From: JAVBQJ01 sp031549115 | GTDB lineage: Bacteria > Verrucomicrobiota > Lentisphaeria > Victivallales > Victivallaceae | Assembly: GCA_031549115.1 (NCBI GenBank) | Contig: JAVBQJ010000114.1 | Coordinates: 1-18,865, forward strand | Direction: 5' to 3' | Length of the DNA stretch: 18,865 nt | Part shown: one piece after another, positions 1 to 6,533 of the stretch | Layout: every line of letters begins with the position of its first letter | Numbering within the stretch: the stretch's first letter is position 1 | Notes under the pieces: generated by a model | What the model saw: the letters and a program-made list of their open reading frames with translations, nothing else | Database searches by the model: none | What the model was told of the DNA's origin: nothing | Program-made: the position numbers and the translations under genes

Positions 1-240
1 CTTCCCAGTCGGGTTCACGCAGCGGTCAAACCGAAAACGGAATAAATCTTGCCTTTGGCAAGGTTTTATGCCGGATTTCGGCTTGACGGCGAAGTGGTTC
101 CGGCTACTGCGGCATAGCGAGTTTTTGACTTTTGCGCAAAAGAAGTGCCGCTTTTGAGGCTAATCGTGGCACAAACCGGAGAAGAACCGAATTTTTTTCG
201 AGCAATTCGAAGATAAACGCCTGGATTATAATTATTTTAT
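1..240. other. Non-coding left edge, with hairpins
   Basis: No convincing gene is visible before the fic start at 322. The stretch contains a long imperfect hairpin at 31-81: CTTGCC (48-53) faces GGCAAG (57-62) across a TTT loop, and CCGAAA (31-36) faces TTTCGG (76-81) at the base. It also contains a perfect 14-bp palindrome, CTTTTGCGCAAAAG, at 129-142. The hairpin could be the terminator of a gene lying outside the window or a dispersed palindromic repeat. A T-run directly after it is short (64-67), so a terminator call would be weak. Confidence 0.4.
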
Positions 241-268
241 TTGCAAAATAGACAATTGTAAGTATATT
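241..268 (+). promoter_or_regulatory. Putative fic promoter
   Basis: TTGCAA at 241-246 and TATATT at 263-268 are separated by 16 bp, a reasonable sigma-70 arrangement in AT-rich DNA just ahead of the fic start. The 9-bp word TTGTAAGTA occurs at 256-264, overlapping the -10, and again at 286-294, 30 bp downstream. A regulator could bind these repeats, but that is inference. Confidence 0.4.
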
Positions 269-321
269 TAACAACAAATGGAGATTTGTAAGTAAAATTA
301 AGGAACGATAAGGATTTCAGC

Positions 322-1833
322 GTGAAACCAATCGGATATACATTTTTAATTGATCATTTTTCGTTAAATGTACTGCCGGCATATAAAAAATCCTATTTGA
401 CAACCAGGTCGGTAAGAACGAAAGAGATTACGCCGGACGGGGAAGTGGAATATTTCCCGATGAAGTTTATCACTACTGACTCCTGGCAACAGCATTTTCT
501 GTTTGCGCTTAAGTATGAAGGCATCAACCTTTCGGTTATGAAAGCGCTGTTTCAAGCAGTCAATATCGACGAACTGGTAAAACTGATCCAATCGAAAAAA
601 GTCAGCGTTTATCTGCGTCGTATCTGGTTTTTTTACGAATTTCTGCTCAAAAAAGAACTGCCGCTGCCGCCGCTCAAAACCGGAAATTACGACCATGCTT
701 TGCCGCCTGAGGAGTATTTCGTTGTCGCCGATGCCTCCGCTGTCCGCGCCCAGCGCCAGCGCCTGATTTGTAATTTACCGGGGAATGCCGATTTCTGTCC
801 GATTGTGAGGAGAACCGCAAAACTCAGGGCGGCTCAGAAAATTGACTTCCGGCAACAGCTCTCCGACACGTTGAAGCAATACCCGGCGGAGTTGATTTAC
901 CGCGCGAACTCTTTCCTGTACTTGAAAGAAACAAAATCCTCGTATGCAATTGAACGACAAACTCCTTCGCAAAAACGGATTGCAGCATTCATGGCGATTC
1001 TCCAGCAGGCCGGCGCCAAGGAGCTAACCAAAGAATTGTTGCTCTCACTGCAAAACTGTATTGTGGAAGAACGTTATGCCGAATCCGACTACCGCTCGGA
1101 TCAGGTGTATGTCGGCCAAACGCTTGCTCCCGGACACGAACTGATTCATTTTATCGGAGCCAAGCCGGAGGACCTGCCGATGTTCATGTCGGCGTTTCTG
1201 GAATCGGCCCGGAAGTTGATTGCGGCGGATTGCGATCCGGTCATTGCGGCGGCGGTTCTCTCCTTTGCTTTTGTATTCCTACATCCTTTCGACGATGGCA
1301 ACGGACGGCTCCATCGCTACCTATTGCACCATATCTTGGCGGCCAAGGATTTCAATCCGGATCATATCATTTTCCCGGTTTCCGCAGTATTGTATAAAAA
1401 CTCACGTCAGTACGACCGGATGCTGGAAAATTTTTCCAAAAAACTTTTGCCATTGATCGATTATGAGTTGGATGATAACGGAGTGATGACGGTGAAAAAC
1501 GATACGGCGGACTTCTATCGTTTTATCAACTTTACCGCCATCGTGGAAGATTTTTTCGACGTTGTGGCGGAGACGCTGCGTACGGAATTGGTTCCGGAGC
1601 TGGATTACCTCGCCGCCTGGGAGCGGGCACGGAGCCGCATGCGTGAAATCGTCGACATGCCGGAGAAAAAAGCTTTGCAGCTGATTATGTTCATCCAACA
1701 GAATCAAGGAGTTTTTCCTAAAAAACGGCGGGACTTATTCAGTGAGTTAACGGATAGAGAGCTTGAGCAGCTTGGCGCGATTATCAAAGAAGAGATATTT
1801 GCCCGCAAAATAGATTATAAGGGAAATAAATAA
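322..1833 (+). CDS. Fic family protein (probable AMP transferase)
   Basis: This is a 503-residue Fic-domain protein. Fic enzymes usually transfer AMP from ATP to a target protein hydroxyl. The catalytic motif HPFDDGNGRLHR lies at residues 321-332 and matches HPFxxGNGRxxR, including the catalytic His321 and the anion-binding GNGR. About 110 residues earlier, SSYAIE (206-211) resembles the N-terminal inhibitory helix (S/T)xxxE of class II Fic proteins, although the usual G/N after the Glu is Arg212. Such a protein would be autoinhibited by Glu211. The region after about residue 390 has no motif I recognise. The start is GTG at 322, supported by AAGGA at 310-314. No antitoxin-sized partner lies next to it, which fits a self-regulated single-gene Fic. 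The target is unknown. Near-copies of TAAGGATTTC(A/G)G sit just before the gene (309-320) and just after it (1848-1859). Confidence 0.9.
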   Translation: MKPIGYTFLIDHFSLNVLPAYKKSYLTTRSVRTKEITPDGEVEYFPMKFITTDSWQQHFLFALKYEGINLSVMKALFQAVNIDELVKLIQSKKVSVYLRRIWFFYEFLLKKELPLPPLKTGNYDHALPPEEYFVVADASAVRAQRQRLICNLPGNADFCPIVRRTAKLRAAQKIDFRQQLSDTLKQYPAELIYRANSFLYLKETKSSYAIERQTPSQKRIAAFMAILQQAGAKELTKELLLSLQNCIVEERYAESDYRSDQVYVGQTLAPGHELIHFIGAKPEDLPMFMSAFLESARKLIAADCDPVIAAAVLSFAFVFLHPFDDGNGRLHRYLLHHILAAKDFNPDHIIFPVSAVLYKNSRQYDRMLENFSKKLLPLIDYELDDNGVMTVKNDTADFYRFINFTAIVEDFFDVVAETLRTELVPELDYLAAWERARSRMREIVDMPEKKALQLIMFIQQNQGVFPKKRRDLFSELTDRELEQLGAIIKEEIFARKIDYKGNK

Positions 1834-1886
1834 AAATCGGCTAATTGTAAGGATTTCGGCAAAAAAGTAAGGATTTTGACAGTCCC

Positions 1887-1934
1887 GTCATCCCGTGGAA
1901 TCCTTCTCTTGATTTCCAAGCAATTCGGGATGAC
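1887..1934. repeat. Palindromic intergenic repeat
   Basis: GTCATCCCG at 1887-1895 is exactly complementary to CGGGATGAC at 1926-1934. The inner TGGAA (1896-1900) pairs with TTCCA (1914-1918), giving an extended but bulged hairpin. It lies between fic and the truncated antirepressor, upstream of the latter's ribosome binding site. The form resembles small dispersed palindromes found between bacterial genes; copy number cannot be judged from this window. Confidence 0.5.
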
Positions 1935-1989
1935 TTTTCCATTGCCAGGCGTTACATTAACGCATGATGAATCTGAACAGGAGCCGGTT

Positions 1990-2439
1990 ATGACGCAGCA
2001 GAACGCCGTAAAAATTTTTGAAGACCGCAAGGTCCGGTCGTTATGGAACGACGACGACGAGGAATGGTATTTCTCCATTGTTGATGTCATCGCCGTTTTA
2101 ACAAACAGTGAAAATCCCCAAGTCTACTGGCGGGTATTGAAAAAACGCCTGGCGGACGAGGGCAACGAAACCGTTACAACTTGTAACGCTTTGAAGATGC
2201 CGGCAGCGGATGGCAAGATGCGGCTCACTGATGTCGCCACAACGGAGCAGTTGTTTCGCTTGATTCAGTCCATCCCGTCGCCCAAGGCCGAACCGTTCAA
2301 GCTCTGGATCGCCCGGGTGGCGGCGGAGCGCCTTGATCAGATGCAGGACCCGGAGCTTTCGATTCAGCAGTCCATGGCGGACTGCAAGCGGCTCGGTTAT
2401 TCCGAGTCTCTCTCGTTTTTTAGAGATATAACTCTCTGA
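1990..2439 (+). pseudogene. Truncated BRO-family antirepressor-like gene
   Basis: The 149 residues match the start of the BRO-N / DinD-like family: an N-terminal NAVKIFEDRKVRSLW...WYFSIVDVIAVLT segment, then LADEGNETVTTCNALK, then the well-conserved PELSIQQSMADCKRLGYSE (residues 121-139). Family members of this kind normally continue for about another 100 residues with KWINxRxxxIxxRxELTxEW. Here the reading frame instead goes through SLSFFRDITL to a stop, so homology breaks at about 2406. I found no continuation in another frame, suggesting a deletion or recombination junction rather than a simple frameshift. The start is ATG 1990 because AGGAG (1979-1983) is correctly spaced from it; an upstream in-frame TTG at 1876 has no such site. 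Genes of this family are often phage-linked or damage-responsive. The remnant may still be expressed. Confidence 0.75.
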
Positions 2440-2465
2440 TTTATAAATGATATTATTTTCGTAAT

Positions 2466-2482
2466 AACCGAAATGGTTTTTT
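2466..2482 (+). terminator. Weak possible terminator after the antirepressor remnant
   Basis: AACC (2466-2469) and GGTT (2475-2478) form a short stem with a five-base loop followed by a run of six T residues (2477-2482). The stem is only 4 bp, so this is a weak call. It separates the plus-strand remnant from the convergent hgcB gene. Confidence 0.25.
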
Positions 2483-2512
2483 CTCTATACATGGAGTAGC
2501 ATCGTACGGGAA

Positions 2513-2803
2513 TTAGCAACATTCTCCACTGGAGCAATCGCAAGTGGGTTCGCTCCCGCTAAGCCAACCCCGGATGATGGCGCTGGCGCAACCGACATTC
2601 GCCTCGACGGTTATCGCGCTCACCGGGCAGTTCATGGCGCATGCGCCGCACTCGATGCAATGGTCTTTATCGGCGAGTTGCGCCTTGCGGTTCTCCATGA
2701 CGAATACCCGATGCGGGCAGACCACGGCACACATGCCGCAACCGACGCATTTGCCTTTGTCCAGACCGAGTGTTACAACGTTTTTCAAGTAGGTATGTTT
2801 CAT
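2513..2803 (-). CDS. hgcB: HgcB, ferredoxin of mercury methylation
   Basis: This 96-residue protein carries two [4Fe-4S] motifs: Cys19, 22, 25, 29 (CVGCGMCAVVCP) and Cys49, 52, 55, 59 (CIECGACAMNCP). Three features separate HgcB from ordinary bacterial ferredoxins and are all present: the second motif has the ECGAC form, a further conserved Cys occurs in VGCA (Cys72), and the chain ends in Cys-Cys (95-96). HgcB is known to supply low-potential electrons that reduce the HgcA corrinoid to Co(I), and its tail cysteines are thought to deliver Hg(II). The tail here has two more cysteines in TCDCS (88, 90). The gene starts 9 bases after hgcA ends; its ribosome binding site AGGAG overlaps the hgcA stop, so the two are likely translationally coupled. 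Adjacency to HgcA makes the assignment firm. Confidence 0.95.
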   Translation of the reverse strand: MKHTYLKNVVTLGLDKGKCVGCGMCAVVCPHRVFVMENRKAQLADKDHCIECGACAMNCPVSAITVEANVGCASAIIRGWLSGSEPTCDCSSGECC

Positions 2804-2812
2804 GATAATCTC

Positions 2813-3832
2813 CTATCCGATCAGACTCTTGAACAAAATCAGTACGGTTCCGGCGACAACCGAGATCAGGATCGGCGGAAGCGCCCGCCTCATTTCCTGC
2901 GTAACCCCGGAGAATGAGGTATACGTCGACGAACCGGTAAAATTCATGGCGAAGTAAGCCGAAATGGCCGGCAGCGCCAGCAGATAACCGGCGGCCAGCA
3001 TCCATGCTTCCATACTGTACCATCCATTCAATTGGCAGACGGCTATGGCCCAAAGCAGGCCCATCAGCCACCCTTTCCAGGCGAATGCCCGGCCGGGAAT
3101 GAACGGGAGCAAAACGGGTGTCACCACGGTTCCGGCAATGACCGCTCCTATGCAGGCGACGAAGTCAGCAAGGCCGAACGGTCTTGCCGCAAACAGATTA
3201 ACGATGAACAATCCTCCGAATACCAGCAGGAATTTCTTGACGGCATTGACCAACTCGACCGGAGTCAGAACCAACCGGTCGTACAAGGTGAATCGAACCC
3301 GCCGCATCTCCTCCGTGGCCTTGTTGCCGGAAGCGAGGTAAGCCTTGATATCGCCGGCGCGCACCGGGCCATAGGAAACGGCAAAACCGGAGCGTTTCAA
3401 CACCTCGTGAGCATTCACGCCGACCGCTCCGAGCTGCGGCAATATCAACTTCCGATGCGTGACGACCCCGGATAGGCCGGTCCGGGAAATGCGCTCGACC
3501 AATTCATCGGTCCCGAAAGTCCCTTTCCCGGCGGCGCACCAGACATTGACTCCCCGGGTATCGAGGATAAGCAACCAGCAATCAAGCCCGGAGAGCTCCT
3601 TCCGTAACGAATCGAACGTCAGCTTGTAGTTGGCGCTCACCAGTACGGGCGAAGTACTTTCCGGCGAACCTACCGCATAAAGCCCCGGCTCGACCTTATA
3701 GTTCATCCTGCCGATGCTCCAACGCACTTTCCACGCGCCGAGTATATCCCGCATGCTCAACCGCGTCGAAACCGCCGTTGCAGCCCCGGAACCGCAACAG
3801 GAGGTATGTTCCTTACAGCAACAACCGCTCAT
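2813..3832 (-). CDS. hgcA: HgcA, corrinoid membrane methyltransferase for Hg(II)
   Basis: The 339-residue product has the two-part HgcA layout. An N-terminal corrinoid-binding domain (about residues 45-180) contains the diagnostic cap-helix motif N(V/I)WCA(A/G)GK as NVWCAAGK at 96-103; Cys99 is the residue expected to act as lower axial ligand to cobalt. The C-terminal half is hydrophobic, with about five membrane segments (roughly 198-215, 223-245, 253-268, 275-296, 317-336), and contains NFTGSSTYTS (297-306), also typical of HgcA. In the known pathway, a methyl group on the corrinoid is transferred to Hg(II), giving methylmercury, and HgcB re-reduces the cofactor. The N-terminus is unusually rich in cysteine (MSGCCCKEHTSCCGSG). 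The ATG overlaps the arsR stop as ATGA and is preceded by AAGGAG at good spacing. CdhD, a paralogous family, lacks the membrane half and this cap motif. Confidence 0.97.
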   Translation of the reverse strand: MSGCCCKEHTSCCGSGAATAVSTRLSMRDILGAWKVRWSIGRMNYKVEPGLYAVGSPESTSPVLVSANYKLTFDSLRKELSGLDCWLLILDTRGVNVWCAAGKGTFGTDELVERISRTGLSGVVTHRKLILPQLGAVGVNAHEVLKRSGFAVSYGPVRAGDIKAYLASGNKATEEMRRVRFTLYDRLVLTPVELVNAVKKFLLVFGGLFIVNLFAARPFGLADFVACIGAVIAGTVVTPVLLPFIPGRAFAWKGWLMGLLWAIAVCQLNGWYSMEAWMLAAGYLLALPAISAYFAMNFTGSSTYTSFSGVTQEMRRALPPILISVVAGTVLILFKSLIG

Positions 3833-4122
3833 TTTGATACTCCTTGTACAGCCGTCAGTTTCTTCAACAGTTCAACCGCGTACCGGCTGCCGTTTTCATC
3901 GATGGAATAGTGCGTCCATTTGCCCTCTTTCCGCGGGGTAACGATACCGCTCTTTCGAAGTATCTTCATGTGATGCGAAAGCGTCGGCTGCGTGATCGCC
4001 AGCTTATCCAGCAGGATACAAGCGCACTTCTCGCCGCTCTGCAGCATCTCCAATATCATCAACCGGTTCTCATCGCAAAACGCCTTGAACACCTTGGCAT
4101 TTTCAGAATGTACACTTTTCAT
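3829..4122 (-). CDS. arsR: ArsR/SmtB-family repressor of the hgc operon
   Basis: This 97-residue winged-helix protein carries the family pattern of N-terminal VFKAFCDENRLMILEML, a metalloid-site helix KCACILLDKL, a recognition helix in ITQPTLSHHMKILRKSGIV, and a wing in PRKEGKWTHYSI. The Cys-Ala-Cys in the metal-site helix (33 and 35 counting from this start) is the form seen in arsenic/antimony-sensing ArsR proteins, so As(III) or a similar soft metal is the likely inducer. The ligand is not proven, and Hg(II) sensing is possible. ATG 4122 was chosen because GAGG (minus strand, 4130-4133) is 7 bases away; a TTG at 4128 would be too close to it. The gene overlaps hgcA by ATGA and is first in the operon, with a palindrome over the promoter start, so autoregulation together with hgcAB is expected. 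Confidence 0.92.
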   Translation of the reverse strand: MKSVHSENAKVFKAFCDENRLMILEMLQSGEKCACILLDKLAITQPTLSHHMKILRKSGIVTPRKEGKWTHYSIDENGSRYAVELLKKLTAVQGVSK

Positions 4123-4131
4123 CGGCAAACC

Positions 4132-4155
4132 TCATATCGAAATTTATCTATATGA
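4132..4155 (-). promoter_or_regulatory. Palindromic operator for ArsR
   Basis: A 24-bp near-palindrome has outer arms TCATAT (4132-4137) and ATATGA (4150-4155), and inner GA (4139-4140) facing TC (4147-4148). Nine of the twelve base pairs are complementary. It spans the predicted transcription start and reaches the ribosome binding site of arsR. AT-rich interrupted palindromes at this place are typical binding sites for ArsR-family dimers, so binding should block transcription of arsR-hgcA-hgcB. Confidence 0.65.
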
Positions 4156-4156
4156 A

Positions 4157-4184
4157 AATATACACGAACATCACATAATGTCAA
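4157..4184 (-). promoter_or_regulatory. Promoter of arsR-hgcA-hgcB
   Basis: Read on the minus strand, a perfect TTGACA (-35, plus coordinates 4179-4184) and TATATT (-10, 4157-4162) are separated by 16 bp. The start of transcription would fall near 4150, inside the palindromic operator. A second small inverted repeat, TCAA-N6-TTGA (plus strand 4182-4194 region), overlaps the -35 and could be a secondary site. The match to consensus suggests strong expression when derepressed. Confidence 0.7.
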
Positions 4185-4264
4185 TATGGGTTGATATCTC
4201 CGATACTAAGAAATAGTGCGAGTGCTCCATTCCACAAGAAACATTTACATTTTTAAAGCACAAC

Positions 4265-4292
4265 TTGAATTTTGTAAAATCGGAATTATCTT
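4265..4292 (+). promoter_or_regulatory. Possible promoter of the DUF4143 ATPase gene
   Basis: TTGAAT at 4265-4270 and TATCTT at 4287-4292 are 16 bp apart, in AT-rich DNA 40 bases before the ATPase start. The boxes are only moderately close to consensus. The hgc promoter lies on the other strand about 80 bp away, so the two transcripts diverge. Confidence 0.3.
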
Positions 4293-4331
4293 ACCATAGA
4301 TCAATGAATTATAAAGAACGAGGTGGATACG

Positions 4332-5492
4332 ATGATACCCAGAATTATTCAGTCTCAACTTTTAAAGCTATGGAAAAGCTATCCGGTCGTTACCATTATC
4401 GGCCCCCGCCAATCGGGTAAAACCACCCTGGCCCGGGCGACGTTTCCGGACTTTCATTATGTGAGCCTGGAAAGACCGGACATTCGGCAAATGGCGGAAG
4501 CCGACGCCAACGCCTTCCTGCGAGCGTATCCGGCCCCGGTCATCATCGATGAAATCCAGCGTGTTCCGCAGTTGTTAAGTTACATTCAGGTCCTGGTCGA
4601 CGAATCCGGCAAGAATGGCCAATATCTGCTGACCGGCAGTCACCAACCGCAACTCAACGCGGGAGTATCCCAATCTCTGGCCGGCCGGACCGGACTCCTG
4701 CGCCTGCTGCCGTTTTCGATCCGTGAGCTTGCCGACGCCGGAATTGCAATGGACCGCGACGAATATCTGTTGAAAGGCTTCATGCCGCGCTCCTATAACA
4801 ATCCGCTTGAACCGTCAACCTTGTACAGCGATTATTTTTCCACTTATATCGAAAAAGATGTCCGGCAGATGATCAACCTGAAAAACATCTCCGCTTTTGA
4901 GACGTTCATCAAACTGCTGGCGGGGCGAACCGGACAGCTGATCAACCTGAGTTCTCTATCCAACGATGTCGGAGTATCCTCGACCACCATCGGGGAATGG
5001 ATATCGGTACTTGAAGCAAGCTTCATCATCTTCCGGCTGCCCTGTTATTATGAAAACTTCGGCAAGCGGCTGATCAAAAACCAGAAGCTTTATTTCACCG
5101 AAGTCGGTTTGGCCACCTGGCTTCTTGGGATTCGCGATCCGGGGCAGGTCGCGCGCGATCCGCTGTTCGGCGGGCTGTTCGAAAATATGGTGGTGCTTGA
5201 AGCCCTGAAAGCACGTTTCAATGCCGGCCTCGACTCCGAACTGTATTTTTTCCGGGATTCCGCCGGGACCGAAGTCGATCTGCTGTTCCGCCAATCTCAT
5301 GACCACTTGGTTCCAATAGAAATCAAAGGCGGCATGACCTGGAACAAAGAGTTCGCCAAAAACATCCTGAAACTGCGCCAACTCTCGCCCAAATTCACCG
5401 GCGGTTTTGTCGTCTATGCCGGCGACTTGACTCCGGAAATCGATCAGGTCAAATTCGTCAACTTCAAGAACGCCGACCAAATCGTATCTTGA
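4332..5492 (+). CDS. AAA ATPase with DUF4143 domain
   Basis: This 386-residue protein belongs to the AAA_14/DUF4143 ATPase family. Walker A is GPRQSGKTT (24-32), Walker B is VIIDEIQ (70-76), and a sensor-like LLTGSHQ lies at 99-105. The middle has a winged-helix-like part (about 185-235). The C-terminal DUF4143 part contains PLFGGLFENMV (277-287) and FFRDSAGTEVDLL...VPIEIKGG (307-334); this D/E...ExK arrangement resembles the PD-(D/E)XK nuclease core. The family is widespread and multicopy in host-associated and anaerobic bacteria, and no biochemical role is established. The start is ATG 4332, with AGG at 4321-4323; an in-frame GTG at 4323 overlaps that site and is less likely. A 255-bp piece of this gene recurs at 15504-15758. 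Spacing to the next gene is 22 bases. Confidence 0.88.
   Translation: MIPRIIQSQLLKLWKSYPVVTIIGPRQSGKTTLARATFPDFHYVSLERPDIRQMAEADANAFLRAYPAPVIIDEIQRVPQLLSYIQVLVDESGKNGQYLLTGSHQPQLNAGVSQSLAGRTGLLRLLPFSIRELADAGIAMDRDEYLLKGFMPRSYNNPLEPSTLYSDYFSTYIEKDVRQMINLKNISAFETFIKLLAGRTGQLINLSSLSNDVGVSSTTIGEWISVLEASFIIFRLPCYYENFGKRLIKNQKLYFTEVGLATWLLGIRDPGQVARDPLFGGLFENMVVLEALKARFNAGLDSELYFFRDSAGTEVDLLFRQSHDHLVPIEIKGGMTWNKEFAKNILKLRQLSPKFTGGFVVYAGDLTPEIDQVKFVNFKNADQIVS
5109..5363 (+). repeat. Direct repeat copy 1 (inside DUF4143 ATPase gene)
   Basis: This 255-bp segment encodes residues about 260-344 of the ATPase. It matches 15504-15758 without gaps, with about ten mismatches by eye (roughly 96% identity) and in the same orientation. 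Four of the mismatches cluster within the first 30 bases. Confidence 0.9.
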
Positions 5493-5514
5493 TCTATAGC
5501 CGAGGATATAAACT

Positions 5515-6030
5515 ATGAAGAAATTGCCATCATTCGAACAATGGTTTTATCGCAAAGACTATGAAACGCTCGATCACCGAATCCGGATCGGAGAAAATGA
5601 AGAGCATGATGCGATTTATCTGTCCAGTTACCTTCATGACGCCAGATTCAATCTGGAAAAGATGATCTGCCGTCGAAATCGTTTGATCATTCCATTGGAA
5701 CGGGATACCTGGGAGTTGGCGCGGGACGTTGCTTGCGATGGCCTGGGATATGTTCAAGGGGAACTGGCAATTTATCCGGTCAAAGCAATGGAAGATTGTA
5801 CCGTCACGCTGCCGCTTGGCTGGCTGAATAATCCGGAAACCCCTTATCCCGATCTGGCTATGGTTTCGTTGAAATTCGACCGAACCGATGCCGGAATCCT
5901 CCTGACGTTACAGGGAAAGCTCTTTCAGATAAAAATTCACCTCGATCCGGGAAAAGCCTCCATACGTTATCGTGATTCCGGAATACTGTTCAGTCACCGG
6001 ACCGGAAAACCTGTAGATGTGGCGAAATGA
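5515..6030 (+). CDS. Conserved-looking protein of unknown function
   Basis: I do not recognise this 171-residue protein. It has no signal peptide or membrane segment and looks soluble and mixed alpha/beta, rich in beta-prone stretches (RNRLIIPLERDTW, CTVTLPLGW, GILLTLQGKLFQIKIHL). The segment DAIYLSSYLHDARF near residues 32-45 stands out. It follows the ATPase by 22 bases with GAGG (5502-5505) upstream of ATG 5515, so it may be cotranscribed. Short single-domain proteins of this style are often immunity or accessory proteins, but nothing here proves that. Confidence 0.7.
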   Translation: MKKLPSFEQWFYRKDYETLDHRIRIGENEEHDAIYLSSYLHDARFNLEKMICRRNRLIIPLERDTWELARDVACDGLGYVQGELAIYPVKAMEDCTVTLPLGWLNNPETPYPDLAMVSLKFDRTDAGILLTLQGKLFQIKIHLDPGKASIRYRDSGILFSHRTGKPVDVAK

Positions 6031-6033
6031 GTT

Positions 6034-6050
6034 GGTTACGATTTGTAACC
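6034..6050 (+). repeat. Short inverted repeat after the unknown gene
   Basis: GGTTAC (6034-6039) and GTAACC (6045-6050) flank the loop GATTT. There is no T-run after it, so it is not a standard terminator; it could be a protein-binding site ahead of the glycosylase gene. Confidence 0.35.
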
Positions 6051-6080
6051 GGCTGAAATTACCGTCCAGCGGAGATCTCC

Positions 6081-6533
6081 ATGCGTTTATGGTCATTGCA
6101 TCCGAAATATCTTGACGCCAAAGGGCTGGTCGCTCTGTGGCGGGAGGCACTGCTGGCGAAGCATGTGCTGGCAGGCCAAACGCGCGGCTACCGGAACCAT
6201 CCGCAGCTGTTGCGGTTCTGGAAAACGGCCGAACCACTCGCCGCGATCCATTATTACCTCTCGGAAGTGTTTCGCGAAGCGGAGAAGCGGGGATACTCCT
6301 TCGCCCAAGATAAAGTCGACTGGAATTTCAGTCCGATAAAGATTCCGGTTCACACGGGGCAAATTGCATACGAAAGACAACATCTGCTGCGGAAGCTGGA
6401 GCATCGCGATCCAGCGGCGGCGGCCAGATTGGCAGGCGAACGCAATACCGCCCCGCATCCGATCTTCGAGCCGGTAACTGGCGGTATCGAGGAATGGGAA
6501 ATTGTCACTGCCGGGGAAATTCCAGTTGGCTGA
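6081..6533 (+). CDS. Pyrimidine dimer DNA glycosylase (endonuclease V type)
   Basis: The 150-residue protein opens with MRLWSLHPKYLDAKGLVALW followed by REALLA, the hallmark of the cellular T4 endonuclease V-like family (Pyr_excise). Glu22 in WREAL sits where the catalytic Glu of T4 endonuclease V lies. The conserved GYRNHPQLLRF (36-46) and HYYL...EVFREAEKRGYSF (57-74) segments follow. Such enzymes cut the glycosyl bond at UV-induced cyclobutane pyrimidine dimers and nick the abasic site. The ATG at 6081 is preceded by GGAG (6071-6074). The 3' end overlaps the convergent lipocalin reading frame by 29 bases. UV repair would be of little use to a strict gut resident, so the gene hints at exposure outside a host; that is inference. 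Confidence 0.85.
   Translation: MRLWSLHPKYLDAKGLVALWREALLAKHVLAGQTRGYRNHPQLLRFWKTAEPLAAIHYYLSEVFREAEKRGYSFAQDKVDWNFSPIKIPVHTGQIAYERQHLLRKLEHRDPAAAARLAGERNTAPHPIFEPVTGGIEEWEIVTAGEIPVG

Noticed and set aside
322..2439. Fic plus antirepressor as a toxin-antitoxin pair
   Set aside because: The Fic protein appears to carry its own inhibitory motif, and the downstream gene is a BRO-type remnant separated by a 156-bp gap with its own ribosome binding site, not a Fic antitoxin.
2513..3832. hgcA/hgcB as acetyl-CoA synthase corrinoid protein (CdhD) and a generic ferredoxin
   Set aside because: The NVWCAAGK cap motif, the membrane-spanning C-terminus, and the Cys72 and Cys-Cys tail of the ferredoxin are specific to HgcAB; no other acetyl-CoA pathway gene is nearby.
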